A DNA stretch of 64,000 nucleotides from Solicola gregarius (lineage in GTDB: Bacteria > Actinomycetota > Actinomycetes > Propionibacteriales > Nocardioidaceae), in assembly GCF_025790165.1 (NCBI RefSeq), contig NZ_CP094970.1, forward strand, positions 2,604,001 through 2,668,000, given 5' to 3'. Under the pieces are notes generated by a model. The model was not told the origin of the DNA. It worked only from the letters and a program-made list of their open reading frames with translations, and ran no database searches. The translations under genes and the position numbers were made by a program. Shown one piece after another: positions 42,490 to 51,630 of the stretch; the first letter of the stretch is position 1, and each line of letters opens with the position of its first letter.

Positions 42490-43029
42490 TCAACGGACTC
42501 GGCGATGGATGAGCAGCGCCCAAGCCAGGCAGCCGAACGCGATCGTCGACGAAATCGCCCGGACGGCGTTCCACGCGGACCAGGTCGTCTCGTCGAACTG
42601 GGCACGCGCGGCCGCGAAGTCGGCGCTGCTCTGCAGGTGACCGGCCGCCTTCAGGTCCTCGTTGACGGGCACGTTGGCGCCGAACGTGACGGCGAGCATC
42701 ACCAGGTACGCAATCATGGCCACGCCGACCCAGATCAGCACCGGACGCTGATCCGCCCGGAAGTGCAGCGCGATCGAGAGTGCGATCAGCAACGGTGCTC
42801 CCATGAGCGCACTGAGGAACAGCGGGTTGGTGATTGCCTCATCGAGCGCCCGGAAGGTCGCGACGAACGTGCGGTCGTCGACATCGCCAAGACCGGGCAT
42901 GATCGTATTCGACCAGTCCACGAAGATTCCTGCGAGCAGACCGGTCGTGATGGTGGCGACGAACAGGATCACGGTCCGCAGGGCGCCGGTATCCGTTCGC
43001 TGCTGGTGTTGGGTTGCCGTGTACGTCAT
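42490..43029 (-). CDS. DUF1772 integral membrane protein
   Basis: A 179-residue membrane protein with four helices (VILFVATITTGLLAGIFVDW, LFLSALMGAPLLIALSIAL, VLIWVGVAMIAYLVMLAVTF, AISSTIAFGCLAWALLI). The polar NVPVNEDLKA motif after helix 3 is typical of DUF1772/anthrone-oxygenase-like proteins. Function in actinobacteria unknown. ATG 43029 is used; the longer frame to 43101 has no support. Confidence 0.75.
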   Translation of the reverse strand: MTYTATQHQQRTDTGALRTVILFVATITTGLLAGIFVDWSNTIMPGLGDVDDRTFVATFRALDEAITNPLFLSALMGAPLLIALSIALHFRADQRPVLIWVGVAMIAYLVMLAVTFGANVPVNEDLKAAGHLQSSADFAAARAQFDETTWSAWNAVRAISSTIAFGCLAWALLIHRRVR

Positions 43030-43171
43030 GCATTCGAGTACAGCCGCAGTTGTCGCAACCGTCCATGTCCGTGAGTCTCGAGCCCATCTGCGAGCGTCCA
43101 CCCGCTCTGCGTCCGGTCCCGCGGCTGGTGAGCGGTCGATTCGGGTACGGCCGCACCGCTAGGGTCGCGCC

Positions 43172-44536
43172 ATGGGTACGCGTAGGCGGGTCGTTGTGGT
43201 CGGGGGTGACGCCGCGGGCATGGCCGCCGCGGCGACGGCGAAGCGCCGGGCCGGCGACGACCTGGAGATCATCGCGTTCGAACGTGGCAGCTGGACGTCG
43301 TACTCGGCATGCGGAATCCCTTACTGGGTCGGCGGCGAGGTCCCGTCGCCCGACGATCTGGTCGCTCGTACGCCCGAGGAGCATCGACGCCGCGGTATCG
43401 ACGTACGGATGGGTGTCGAGGTGACGCACGTCGACGCCGACGACGCGACCGTGCGCGTACGCGACTCCGACGGCGTCGAGAGCAGCCACGGGTACGACGA
43501 GCTGATTCTCGCGACGGGTGCCGAACCGTACCTGCCCGACCTCCCGGGCATCGACTCCGCAGGGATCCACACCGCGCACACGCTCGACGACGGGCAACGG
43601 GTGCTCGACGATCTGTTGGAGTCGTCGCCGCGTCATGCCGTCGTGGTCGGCGGCGGCTACGTCGGTCTCGAGATGGCCGAGTCGTTCGTACATCAGGGCG
43701 TCGAGACAACGCTGGTCACGAGGTCGGGCACTCCGATGAGCTCCCTCGACCCCGATGTCGGCGGGCGCGTGCACGAGGCGCTGGAGCGCGATGGTGTCCG
43801 AGTCCGCGTTTCGAGCCCTGCGCGCGGCTTCGCGAGCACCGGCGGTCGGGTGAGTGCCGTGGAGACCGACGATGCTGCGATTCCTGCGGACATCGTCGTG
43901 CTGGGCATCGGGGTACGCGCGCGGTCCGGGCTCGCGACCGCCGCCGGGCTGGAGGTCGGCGCGGGCGACGCGATCGTCGTCGACTCCCGGCAGCGGGCAG
44001 ATCCCGAGCGACACATCTGGGCCGCCGGCGACTGTGCCGCGACGCACGACCGGATGTCCGGCCGTCTGGTGCATGTCCCCCTCGGTACGCACGCGAACAA
44101 GCAGGGTGTCGTGCTCGGACGCAACCTCACCGGAGACGACGTCGAGTTTCCCGGCGTGCTCGCCACGGCCATCACCAAGGCGTGCTCGACCGAGATCGCG
44201 CGCACGGGCCTGGGTGAACAGGGCGCGGCCGACGCCGGCTTCGACGCCGAGGCGGTGACGATCGAGACCACGACGCGATCGGGCTACTACCCGGGCGCGG
44301 AACCGATGAGCGTCAAGCTGATCGGCGATCGTACGACCCGCCGCGTGCTCGGCGCGCAGATCATCGGCGGTACCGGAGCGGCGATGCGCATCGACACGGT
44401 CGCGATGGCCCTCTGGTCGGAGTCGACCGTCGACGACCTGATGTTCGCCGACCTCGCGTACGCACCGCCGTTCTCCAGTGTCTGGGACCCGGTACAGGTC
44501 GCTGCTCGCGCGCTGGCGTCGCGGCTAGTGTCCTGA
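43172..44536 (+). CDS. CoA-disulfide reductase-like FAD-dependent oxidoreductase
   Basis: A 454-residue flavoprotein. FAD site: VVVVGGDAAGMAAAATAKRR. The single redox Cys is C47 in SYSACGIPYWVGG, as in CoA-disulfide reductases and NADH oxidases. NAD fold: AVVVGGGYVGLEMAESFVHQ. FAD-closing motif: HIWAAGDCAATHD. The C-terminal dimerisation domain includes VLGAQIIGGTGAAMRIDTVA. The substrate may be CoA or another low-molecular-weight disulfide, or polysulfide. It stands alone, 75 bp before fba. Confidence 0.88.
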   Translation: MGTRRRVVVVGGDAAGMAAAATAKRRAGDDLEIIAFERGSWTSYSACGIPYWVGGEVPSPDDLVARTPEEHRRRGIDVRMGVEVTHVDADDATVRVRDSDGVESSHGYDELILATGAEPYLPDLPGIDSAGIHTAHTLDDGQRVLDDLLESSPRHAVVVGGGYVGLEMAESFVHQGVETTLVTRSGTPMSSLDPDVGGRVHEALERDGVRVRVSSPARGFASTGGRVSAVETDDAAIPADIVVLGIGVRARSGLATAAGLEVGAGDAIVVDSRQRADPERHIWAAGDCAATHDRMSGRLVHVPLGTHANKQGVVLGRNLTGDDVEFPGVLATAITKACSTEIARTGLGEQGAADAGFDAEAVTIETTTRSGYYPGAEPMSVKLIGDRTTRRVLGAQIIGGTGAAMRIDTVAMALWSESTVDDLMFADLAYAPPFSSVWDPVQVAARALASRLVS

Positions 44537-44611
44537 GTCTCTGACTCGGGGCACTAGGATGACCGCGAAGCCCACAGATCACCCCCCCCGTTCGCCCAGA
44601 GGAGCTTCCCG

Positions 44612-45634
44612 ATGCCCATCGCCACACCCGAGGTCTACGCCGAGATGCTCGACAAGGCCAAGCGCGAGTCGTTCGCGTACCCGGCCATCAACGTCACGTC
44701 GTCGCAGACCCTGCACGCGGCGATGCGCGGCTTCGCCGAGGCCGAGAGCGACGGCATCGTGCAGATCTCGACCGGCGGCGCCGACTACCTGTCCGGGTCG
44801 ACGGTGAAGAACATGGTCACCGGGTCGGTCGCGTTCGCGGCGTACGCCGAGGAGGCCGCCAAGGGCTACGGCGTCAACATCGCCTTGCACACCGACCACT
44901 GCCCGAAGGACAAGCTGGACGGCTTCGTACGCCCGCTGCTCGAGCTGAGCCAGCAGCGCGTTGCCGGCGGCGGGCTGCCGTACTTCCAGTCGCACATGTG
45001 GGACGGCTCGGCGGTGCCGCTGGAGGAGAACCTCCAGATCGCGCAGGAGCTGCTGGCGAAGGCCGCGGCGGCGAAGATCATCCTCGAGGTCGAGATCGGT
45101 GTCGTCGGCGGTGAGGAGGACGGCATCGTCGGCGCGATCGACGACAAGCTGTACACGACGCCCGAAGACGCACTCGCGACGGCGGATGCCCTCGGCACCG
45201 GCGAGAACGGCCGCTACCTGACCGCGCTGACGTTCGGCAACGTGCACGGCGTCTACAAGCCGGGCAACGTCCAGCTGCGTCCCGAGATCCTCAAGCAGGC
45301 GCAGGACGCCGTCGGCGAGAAGGTGGGCAAGGAGCGCCCGTTCGACCTGGTATTCCACGGCGGGTCGGGATCGCATCCCGAAGAGATCGCGGCGGCGGTC
45401 GACTACGGCGTCGTGAAGATGAACGTCGACACCGACACCCAGTACGCGTTCACCCGCGCGGTGGCGGCGCACATGTTCAGCAACTACGACGGTGTGCTGA
45501 AGGTCGACGGGGAGGTCGGCAACAAGAAGGCGTACGACCCGCGCGCGTACGGCAAGGCCGGCGAAGAGTCGATGGCCGAGCGGGTCATGGAGGCCTGCCA
45601 GAACCTTCGCTCGGCCGGCACCCGGTTGCGCTGA
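44612..45634 (+). CDS. fba: Fructose-bisphosphate aldolase, class II
   Basis: A 340-residue zinc-dependent aldolase of glycolysis and gluconeogenesis. Zinc and active-site blocks: NIALHTDHCPKDKLDGFVRP, FQSHMWDGSAVPLEENLQIA, EVEIGVVGGEEDGI, LTFGNVHGVYKPG, LVFHGGSGSHPEEI and VKMNVDTDTQYAFTRAV. It starts at ATG 44612 after GAGGAGC. The stop codon is part of the terminator hairpin that follows. Confidence 0.96.
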   Translation: MPIATPEVYAEMLDKAKRESFAYPAINVTSSQTLHAAMRGFAEAESDGIVQISTGGADYLSGSTVKNMVTGSVAFAAYAEEAAKGYGVNIALHTDHCPKDKLDGFVRPLLELSQQRVAGGGLPYFQSHMWDGSAVPLEENLQIAQELLAKAAAAKIILEVEIGVVGGEEDGIVGAIDDKLYTTPEDALATADALGTGENGRYLTALTFGNVHGVYKPGNVQLRPEILKQAQDAVGEKVGKERPFDLVFHGGSGSHPEEIAAAVDYGVVKMNVDTDTQYAFTRAVAAHMFSNYDGVLKVDGEVGNKKAYDPRAYGKAGEESMAERVMEACQNLRSAGTRLR

Positions 45635-45688
45635 GCCGCACGTTTCGGCCGCAGAATCGCGAAGATCGGGGCTGAAACGTGCGGCTCA
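45632..45688. terminator. Bidirectional terminator hairpin after fba
   Basis: TGAGCCGCACGTTTC (45632-45646) pairs perfectly with 45674-45688; the loop is 27 bases. It lies between the convergent fba and the secreted-protein gene and includes the fba stop. Confidence 0.7.
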
Positions 45689-45706
45689 CGGGGTGCGCGG
45701 CGGCGG

Positions 45707-46255
45707 TCAGCCGCGCCGCAGGAACGTCGTGTACGGCGTCCGGTCGGTCCACTTGAACGTCTCGGGCACCGGCGACGGATGGCGTACGGTCACCTGCGCG
45801 CGTACCTTGATCGGCTTCTTCGGCGCGAAGCCCGCAGGGAAGCACGTCCGCGGCACGGTCGTCCGCAGCGTGTGCTTGGTGGTGCCCACCCGTACCTTGG
45901 CGCAGCGCTTCCCGGGCGACGGCAGACCCGGCTCGGGAGTGGCCATGACCCACTTGCTCGTGACGTCTCCCTTCCGGTCGTAGCTGACGTACACCCGCCA
46001 GGTCATCGGGCTGTTGCGCTGCCTCATCACCAGCCGGGTCTCGGTCAACCGCGCCTGGTTCACCTTCGGCAGCCGCAGCGTCGCGACGACCCGGTGCTGT
46101 GCATTGTCGACGCGCAGGCCGGTGATGTCTCCGTACGGGGGATGAGCCTTGTCGCGGCCGAGATCGAGGTTGTCGGTCTCCGCGACCGCCGAGAGCGGGG
46201 CCGACAGAAGGGCCGCGCCGGCGACGATGATGCCGGCTCGAACGAGCGTCTTCAT
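45707..46255 (-). CDS. Secreted protein of unknown function
   Basis: A 182-residue protein with a Sec signal (KTLVRAGIIVAGAALLSAPL, cleavage near SAVA-ET). The mature part is beta-rich and basic (DITGLRVDNAQHRVVATLRL, RLVMRQRNSPMTWRVYVSYD) with two Cys that may pair (CAKVRV, CFPAG). No enzymatic motif. Similar short secreted proteins occur in Nocardioidaceae. It is divergent from the ECF sigma gene across nested inverted repeats. Confidence 0.7.
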   Translation of the reverse strand: MKTLVRAGIIVAGAALLSAPLSAVAETDNLDLGRDKAHPPYGDITGLRVDNAQHRVVATLRLPKVNQARLTETRLVMRQRNSPMTWRVYVSYDRKGDVTSKWVMATPEPGLPSPGKRCAKVRVGTTKHTLRTTVPRTCFPAGFAPKKPIKVRAQVTVRHPSPVPETFKWTDRTPYTTFLRRG

Positions 46256-46290
46256 GACTGTCCAATCGTGAGGGTCGGTTGGTGCGTGCG

Positions 46291-46381
46291 TGACCTCGAT
46301 GCTGGAAGCGGTGCTCCGGTTGCATCCGCGACGAAATCCGGATTCGATGCAACCGGCGGGCGGTCCCAGGCATCGAGGTCA
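46291..46381. promoter_or_regulatory. Nested inverted repeats upstream of ECF sigma gene
   Basis: Outer arms TGACCTCGATGC (46291-46302) / GCATCGAGGTCA (46370-46381) and inner arms CCGGTTGCATC (46316-46326) / GATGCAACCGG (46346-46356) are all perfect. The whole structure ends two bases before the ATG at 46383, so as RNA it would hide the GAGG ribosome binding site; as DNA it could bind regulators. Confidence 0.65.
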
Positions 46382-46382
46382 T

Positions 46383-46925
46383 ATGGCGATCGCACTGGAT
46401 GGGAGCGAGATGGGGCGCGTACGCGCGAACGTCGGCATGCCGCAGGATGCTCGCACGCTGTACGACACGCAGTACGTACCGCTCGTCGCTCAGCTGCACG
46501 CGATGTGCGGCGACCGGGCGGAGGCGGAGGACGCCGTACAGGAGGCATTCGTACGCGCGCTGCTGAAGCCCGACGCGTTCGCGGCGCTCGACAACCCGGT
46601 CGGTTGGCTGCGTACCGTCGCGGTCAACCAGATCCGCGGTCGCTGGCGACGACGCAAGAGGCACCGCGCCGTCGAGCATCTGCTCGTCGACGACGCAAAA
46701 CCGGCACCGGGTCTGTCGCCGCACTATGTCGCGATCGTCGCTGCGTTGCAGCAGATCCCGTTCGCGCAACGGGAGGCGATCGTGATGCACCACATCGCGG
46801 ACATGTCGGTCGGCCAGATCGCCGATGCACTCGGCGTTCCCGCCGGGACGGTCAAGGCCCGGCTCAGTAGGGGCCGTGCCGCGCTGGCGAACCTGTTGCA
46901 GGACGAGGAGGACCACCATGCGTGA
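46383..46925 (+). CDS. ECF RNA polymerase sigma factor
   Basis: A 180-residue sigma-70 family factor with regions 2 and 4 only. Region 2: LVAQLHAMCGDRAEAEDAVQ, EAFVRALLKPDAF, NPVGWLRTVAVNQIRGRWRR. Region 4: LQQIPFAQREAIVMHHIADM, SVGQIADALGVPAGTVKARL, SRGRAALANLL. ATG 46383 is chosen; the frame to 46290 lies inside the inverted repeats. The next gene overlaps it by eight bases and encodes its likely membrane partner. Confidence 0.88.
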   Translation: MAIALDGSEMGRVRANVGMPQDARTLYDTQYVPLVAQLHAMCGDRAEAEDAVQEAFVRALLKPDAFAALDNPVGWLRTVAVNQIRGRWRRRKRHRAVEHLLVDDAKPAPGLSPHYVAIVAALQQIPFAQREAIVMHHIADMSVGQIADALGVPAGTVKARLSRGRAALANLLQDEEDHHA

Positions 46926-47598
46926 CGATTTCCAGGATCTTCGGCGGTCGCTCGAGTCCGGCGTCGTACCACCGTCGTTCGATGCCGTGTCCCGGCGAGC
47001 CGAGGCGACGGTCCGTCGTCGACGGACCCGCGCCGTCGTCGGCGCGACCTGCGGCGGGGTCACCGCGATCGTGCTCGCGGCGGTTGCCGTGACAACGTTG
47101 CCCGGCGACGAGAGCGAGCCGGACGAGACGCCCGTCGCCAGCGACACCGCGGGACCGCCGCCCGGCGTCGAGGTGATGGGCGGCCTGCCCTCTCCGCTGA
47201 TCGAGATCGATACGTCCGCCGGCCCGGATGACGCGACGGCGATCGGGTTGGCGCCGGAGATCGTGAACCCGGCGGATCGGATCTTCATCGAGATCGCGGC
47301 GCTGGACGGGTCGACCACCGCAGGTATCGACCTGGTGGCGAACGACGGCGGCTGGACGGTAGCGCCCGGCCGACAGCGCTGTGCCGGTGCGCAGGTAGCC
47401 GATGCCGGCACGATCACGCTGCCGAACGACTGCGTGCCGCAGCCGCTGACCATCGACTCGAGGTGGACGATGACCGTCGAGACCAACGGCGGCGACAAGG
47501 GCCAGATCTTCACGGCGCAGGTCGAGAAGGACGGCCACAGCGATGGGAAGGTGTACCCGGCCAAGCAGTGGCCGACCGGAGACGGGGTCGGCGGCTGA
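46918..47598 (+). CDS. Membrane-bound anti-sigma-like protein
   Basis: A 226-residue protein with a short cytoplasmic N terminus (FQDLRRSLESGVVPPSFDAV), a basic stretch and one membrane helix at about residues 40-60 (GATCGGVTAIVLAAVAVTTL), then an exported domain rich in Asp/Gly with two Cys (QRCAGAQ, NDCVPQ). No zinc anti-sigma HxxxCxxC motif. Overlap with the sigma gene and topology suggest it regulates that sigma, but this is inference. Confidence 0.65.
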   Translation: MRDDFQDLRRSLESGVVPPSFDAVSRRAEATVRRRRTRAVVGATCGGVTAIVLAAVAVTTLPGDESEPDETPVASDTAGPPPGVEVMGGLPSPLIEIDTSAGPDDATAIGLAPEIVNPADRIFIEIAALDGSTTAGIDLVANDGGWTVAPGRQRCAGAQVADAGTITLPNDCVPQPLTIDSRWTMTVETNGGDKGQIFTAQVEKDGHSDGKVYPAKQWPTGDGVGG

Positions 47599-47626
47599 CC
47601 ACGGGAGTCGTGAGTAAGGTTCGGGT

Positions 47627-48034
47627 ATGACGAACCTGCTGGGCGAACCCCCCGAGACGCGGCTACCCGACGACCCGGCCTCAGCGCAGATCGATGCGGG
47701 TGCTGGCGCGCGCGATGTCGCGCGTCAACACCCGTCGTCGAGCCTGGTGTGGGCCGTGCTCGCGGAGCTGGCGCTCAATGAGGGCAAGGACGTCGAGGCG
47801 TACGCGTTCGCGCGCACTGGCTACCACCGCGGGCTCGACGCGCTCCGCCGCAATGGCTGGAAGGGTCACGGGCCGATCCCGTGGTCGCACGAGCCCAATC
47901 GCGGCTTCCTTCGTGCGCTGTATGCGCTCGCGCTCGCGTCGGCCGAGGTCGGCGACGGCGAGGAGGCCGCGCGGTGCTCGAGCTTCCTGCAGGAGTCGAG
48001 TGCCGAGGCGTACGACGCGTTGGCGGCCGGCTAG
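47627..48034 (+). CDS. DUF3151 protein
   Basis: A 135-residue soluble protein: LLGEPPETRLPDDPASAQID, HPSSSLVWAVLAELALNEG, AYAFARTGYHRGLDALRRNG with WKGHGPIPWSHEPNRGFLRA. This is the actinobacteria-specific DUF3151, of TPR-like helical character, regularly encoded between fba and purA. Function unknown. The gene is followed at once by a strong hairpin. Confidence 0.9.
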   Translation: MTNLLGEPPETRLPDDPASAQIDAGAGARDVARQHPSSSLVWAVLAELALNEGKDVEAYAFARTGYHRGLDALRRNGWKGHGPIPWSHEPNRGFLRALYALALASAEVGDGEEAARCSSFLQESSAEAYDALAAG

Positions 48035-48100
48035 GCAGAGTTCGGTGCGAATTGCACCACCGATCGCGTCGTGAGTGGTGCAATTCGCACCAAACTCTGC
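48035..48100. terminator. Terminator hairpin after DUF3151 gene
   Basis: Arms 48035-48060 and 48075-48100, 26 bases with one mismatch, loop 14. It begins right after the stop and ends 15 bases before the stop of the convergent lipoprotein gene, so it can serve both. Confidence 0.75.
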
Positions 48101-48114
48101 GCTCGGTACGCGCC

Positions 48115-49023
48115 TCAATTCTCCACGTCGGGCCCGTACCCGCAGTGCGCCGCCACGAACGACGTCAGCCGCCCCTCGAGATGCGGACTCGTACCCAGCG
48201 CGAACTGTGTCGTCTGGCCGCCGTCGAGGGTGAAGATCGCGGTGAACTCCGTGCCCTGGCTGTTGTCCGAAAGCGCGTGCGAGTCGCACCGCGTCGGGCC
48301 GATCCTCAGCACCTCGCGCTGAGGATCGCCGGTCCCGTCGACCTTGGCGTCGAGGTCCCAGGAGTCGCCGCCGGTGCTCGGGCTGATCAGTGTGGTCGCG
48401 AGGATCGAGTCGAGTGTGAACGATCCCTCCTTGCCGGTCGGCTCGATGATCAACGGCAGCTCCGCAACGCTCTCGCGTCCCTCGCCGTGGATCTCGATGT
48501 CGTCTGCCACGTGCACGTCGGCGATCTTCTGGACCTGATTGCCCGCGCACTCTGCGTCGACGAAACGCGGCAGCGCGTTGTACATCATCTCGGGCTTGTA
48601 CGTACGTCGAAGCAGGCCGCTGCCGCCCTGCCGGAACTCGAGGATCACCTTGTCTTGTGGGGACTCGGACGAGCAGCGTGCGGGAGCCAGCCGTAACGAC
48701 AGGTCGATCGTGAACCCGCCGGGAATCCGGGTTCCCTCGCGCCACACCGCCGGCTTCTCGAACCGGTTCGAAACGTACGTGGCCCGCTCGACCCGCATGA
48801 GCTTGTCGGTGTTGTTGGCGACCTGCACCTCGAACTCGCGCGAGCCGTAGCCCTGGCGCAGTTGGTAGAGCCCGACCGAGATGCCCGGAGGCCCCGCGTC
48901 GTCGGTCACGCGTACCGTCTCCTCCGGGGCGCCCGACGGCGGCGCATCGGAGCTCTCGGAGGAGTTCGAGCAGGCGGTGGCGACCCCGAGCAACGCGACC
49001 GCAACGATGAGAACGCGGCGCAC
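48115..49023 (-). CDS. Lipoprotein of unknown function
   Basis: A 302-residue exported protein. Lipobox LLGVATAC ends at Cys18, followed by a SNSSESSDAPPSG linker. The mature part is two beta-rich modules (GLYQLRQGYGSREFEVQVAN, LRRTYKPEMMYN; SWDLDAKVDGTGDPQ) with paired Cys (CSSESP, CAGNQ; CDSHAL, CGYGPD). This type lies next to purA in many Nocardioides-like genomes. No enzymatic residues recognised. Confidence 0.75.
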   Translation of the reverse strand: MRRVLIVAVALLGVATACSNSSESSDAPPSGAPEETVRVTDDAGPPGISVGLYQLRQGYGSREFEVQVANNTDKLMRVERATYVSNRFEKPAVWREGTRIPGGFTIDLSLRLAPARCSSESPQDKVILEFRQGGSGLLRRTYKPEMMYNALPRFVDAECAGNQVQKIADVHVADDIEIHGEGRESVAELPLIIEPTGKEGSFTLDSILATTLISPSTGGDSWDLDAKVDGTGDPQREVLRIGPTRCDSHALSDNSQGTEFTAIFTLDGGQTTQFALGTSPHLEGRLTSFVAAHCGYGPDVEN

Positions 49024-49148
49024 TGCTGAAGTGTACGGCGTCCGGACCGGTCCAGACCGGCCACCGACACCGAACCGTTAGACTGCCCCGGTAAGAGCCC
49101 CGTGCCCGCCGAGCATGCCGGGCTTCGTCTGTGTCCGAGGGGGGCGTT

Positions 49149-50432
49149 ATGCCCGCAATCGTGATCGTCGGCGCCCAATGGGGCGATGAAGGCAAAGGCA
49201 AGGCCACCGATCTGCTCGGCAGCCGGGTCGACTATGTCGTGAAGTTCAACGGCGGCAACAACGCCGGCCACACCGTCGTCATCGGCGACGAGACCTACGC
49301 GCTGCATCTGCTGCCCAGCGGCATCCTGTCCCCAGGCTGCACTCCGGTGATCGGCAACGGTGTCGTGGTCGACCTCGCGGTCCTGTTCGAGGAGATCGAC
49401 GCGCTCGAGGCGCGCGGTGTCGACACCTCGAAGCTGTTGGTGAGTGCCAACGCGCACGTCATCCCCGACTACAACCGCACCCTCGACAAGGTCACCGAGC
49501 GCTTTCTCGGTTCCCGCAAGATCGGCACCACTGGCCGCGGCATCGGTCCGACGTACGCGGACAAGATGAGCAGGCTCGGCGTACGCGTCCAAGACATCTT
49601 CGACGAAGGCATCCTGCGGCAGAAGGTCGAAGGTGCGCTGGAGCTGAAGAACCAGATCCTCGCCAAGATCTACAACCGGCGCTCCGTTTCGGTCGACGAG
49701 ACTGTCGACGAGCTGCTCGGGTACGCCGACCGCCTGCGGCCGATGGTCGCCGACACCTCGCTGCTGCTCGGCGAGGCGCTCGTGCGTGACGAGATCGTCC
49801 TACTCGAGGCGGGGCAGGCCACACTGCTCGACGTCGACCACGGCACGTACCCATTCGTCACCTCGTCGTCTGCGACGGCCGGCGGCGCCTGCATCGGCTC
49901 CGGCATCGCGCCTACGCAGATCGATCGCGTGATCGCGATCGTCAAGGCGTACGCGACGCGCGTCGGCGAGGGCCCGTTCCCGACCGAGCTGCACGATGAC
50001 GACGGCGAACGCCTCCGCACCAACGGCGGCGAGTTCGGTACGACGACCGGGCGACCCCGGCGGTGTGGCTGGTACGACGCGCCGATCGCGCGCTACGCCG
50101 CGCGGATCAACGGCGTCACCGACTTCGTGCTCACCAAGCTCGACGTGCTGACCGGCTGGGACCGTATCCCGGTGTGCGTCGCGTACGACGTCGATGGTGA
50201 GCGGGTCGACGAGATGCCGATGACGCAGACGTCGTTCCACCACGCGAAGCCGATTTATGAGTACTTCGACGGGTGGCACGAGGACATCAGCGGCGCCCGT
50301 AAGGTCGACGACCTCCCCGTCACCGCCCAGCGCTACATCGAGGCGCTGGAGCAGCGCTCGGGTGCCCGGATCTCCGCCATCGGCGTCGGCCCGGACCGCG
50401 ACGAGACCATCGTCCGCCACGACCTCCTCTAG
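49149..50432 (+). CDS. purA: Adenylosuccinate synthetase
   Basis: A 427-residue GTP-dependent ligase that converts IMP and aspartate to adenylosuccinate. [20 protein letters not shown] is the P-loop and catalytic Asp/Lys region, [13 protein letters not shown] the His switch, [19 protein letters not shown] the IMP site, and [14 protein letters not shown] with [20 protein letters not shown] the guanine site and C terminus. ATG 49149 ([18 protein letters not shown]) is preferred to the GTG at 49131. Product feeds purB at 62483. Confidence 0.97.
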   Translation: MPAIVIVGAQWGDEGKGKATDLLGSRVDYVVKFNGGNNAGHTVVIGDETYALHLLPSGILSPGCTPVIGNGVVVDLAVLFEEIDALEARGVDTSKLLVSANAHVIPDYNRTLDKVTERFLGSRKIGTTGRGIGPTYADKMSRLGVRVQDIFDEGILRQKVEGALELKNQILAKIYNRRSVSVDETVDELLGYADRLRPMVADTSLLLGEALVRDEIVLLEAGQATLLDVDHGTYPFVTSSSATAGGACIGSGIAPTQIDRVIAIVKAYATRVGEGPFPTELHDDDGERLRTNGGEFGTTTGRPRRCGWYDAPIARYAARINGVTDFVLTKLDVLTGWDRIPVCVAYDVDGERVDEMPMTQTSFHHAKPIYEYFDGWHEDISGARKVDDLPVTAQRYIEALEQRSGARISAIGVGPDRDETIVRHDLL

Positions 50433-50433
50433 G

Positions 50434-50534
50434 AACGGTGAGGAGAGAGTCCTGGCCCCGTGACGAGAGACTTTCGTACCCATCGACGGGCCGGAATCCT
50501 CTCCTCATAGGGCCAGGACTCTCTCCTCACCGTT
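50434..50534. terminator. Bidirectional terminator between purA and the nitrilase gene
   Basis: AACGGTGAGGAGAGAGTCC plus TGGCCC (50434-50458) pairs without mismatch with 50510-50534 (25 bp), loop 51 bases. A second CTCTCCTCA at 50499-50507 can pair alternatively with 50439-50447. The right arm contains the end of the nitrilase gene, including its stop. Confidence 0.7.
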
Positions 50535-51630
50535 GTTCGCGGGCGGCGCGGTCGCGCATCGCCTTCCAGAACGGCGCCGAGATCGACGGGAACTCGCACG
50601 GCTCGCCGTAGTACTCGCTCCAGAAGCGCTCGTGCTCGGACTTCAGCGAGCGCTCGTAGTCGCGTACGTGCAGGTTCTCGGCCTCCGCGAGATGCGGTCG
50701 CGGCGGCAGCGGCGACGTCTCGAGGTAGTCGTACGCCTCATGTCGCCCCTGCGCCAGCGGGTTGAACGCGAGCGTCGTACGCCGATGCTCGCGGACGAGC
50801 CGCGGGTCGATGCGGGCGCCGATGATCCGCTCCCCGGTCGCCGCCTCGGCGAGCGGTCGCCCCTCGAAGTCCACGATCACGCTCGGCGCGCTCCACGAGT
50901 ACGGAGGTGCGTCCCGCAGCGACGAGCCCTGCTGCGCGCTGACGACGTACGCGGTGTTCTCCATCGCACGTACGCGATCGGCCTCGACGGCGAGGCCCGT
51001 CGGGCCGGTGCCCCACGGGTCCATGTACGCAGACGAGCGCACCAGGACCTCCGCGCCGTTGTACGCGAGCTGCCGGGTGACCTCGGGGAAGAGGATGTCG
51101 TAGCAGATCAGTCCGCCGATGTTGCCGATCGGCGTGCAGGCAACGGGGAACAGCGGGTACTTCTCCGTGTCGTAACCACTCTGGAGCAGGTCGACGGGCG
51201 ACTGCGTCGGCTCGAGCGGCGCCCACACGTTGATCTTCCGGTACCGCCAGAGCAGCTCGCCTTCGGGTGAGATCAGTGGCAGCGTGTTGAAGATCGCGCG
51301 CGAGTCGGGGTCACGCTCGAGCAGCGACCCGGGGATCAGATGGATGCCGTACTCGCGTGCCTTGGCGGCGAGGCGCTCGATCTCCGGGCCGGGGATATCG
51401 CATGCCAGCTTGCGCTGCGAGTCCCAGTCGTACCCGGCCGCACCGTGGATCGACAGTTCCGGAAACGCGATCAGCCCGACCGGGGCACCCATCGCCATCG
51501 CGCCCTCGACCGCCCAGTCGATCATCTCGCAGAGGTGCCCGAGGTTGCGATCGAGTGTCTCCCGGTCCGCGGCGTTCACGGTCGCGATCTGTGCGCAGAT
51601 CGCGCGGTACGACCCGATCAGCTCGGTCAC
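50527..51630 (-). CDS. Carbon-nitrogen hydrolase (nitrilase superfamily amidase)
   Basis: A 367-residue amidase. Catalytic Glu in GLIAFPELSIHG, Lys in LLWRYRKINVW, Cys in IGGLICYDILFPEVTRQLA, and ENTAYVVSAQQG downstream. The C-terminal 70-residue extension (SLKSEHERFWSEYYGEPCEF) is like formamidase and aliphatic amidase. It starts at GTG 51630 overlapping the permease stop. It should hydrolyse an amide imported by the permease and perhaps made or trimmed by the amidohydrolase. Substrate unknown. Confidence 0.88.
   Translation of the reverse strand: MTELIGSYRAICAQIATVNAADRETLDRNLGHLCEMIDWAVEGAMAMGAPVGLIAFPELSIHGAAGYDWDSQRKLACDIPGPEIERLAAKAREYGIHLIPGSLLERDPDSRAIFNTLPLISPEGELLWRYRKINVWAPLEPTQSPVDLLQSGYDTEKYPLFPVACTPIGNIGGLICYDILFPEVTRQLAYNGAEVLVRSSAYMDPWGTGPTGLAVEADRVRAMENTAYVVSAQQGSSLRDAPPYSWSAPSVIVDFEGRPLAEAATGERIIGARIDPRLVREHRRTTLAFNPLAQGRHEAYDYLETSPLPPRPHLAEAENLHVRDYERSLKSEHERFWSEYYGEPCEFPSISAPFWKAMRDRAAREQR

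Noticed and set aside
45585-47564. 659-codon minus-strand open frame
   Set aside because: Covers the sigma factor gene, its partner and a secreted protein in the wrong frame; shadow.
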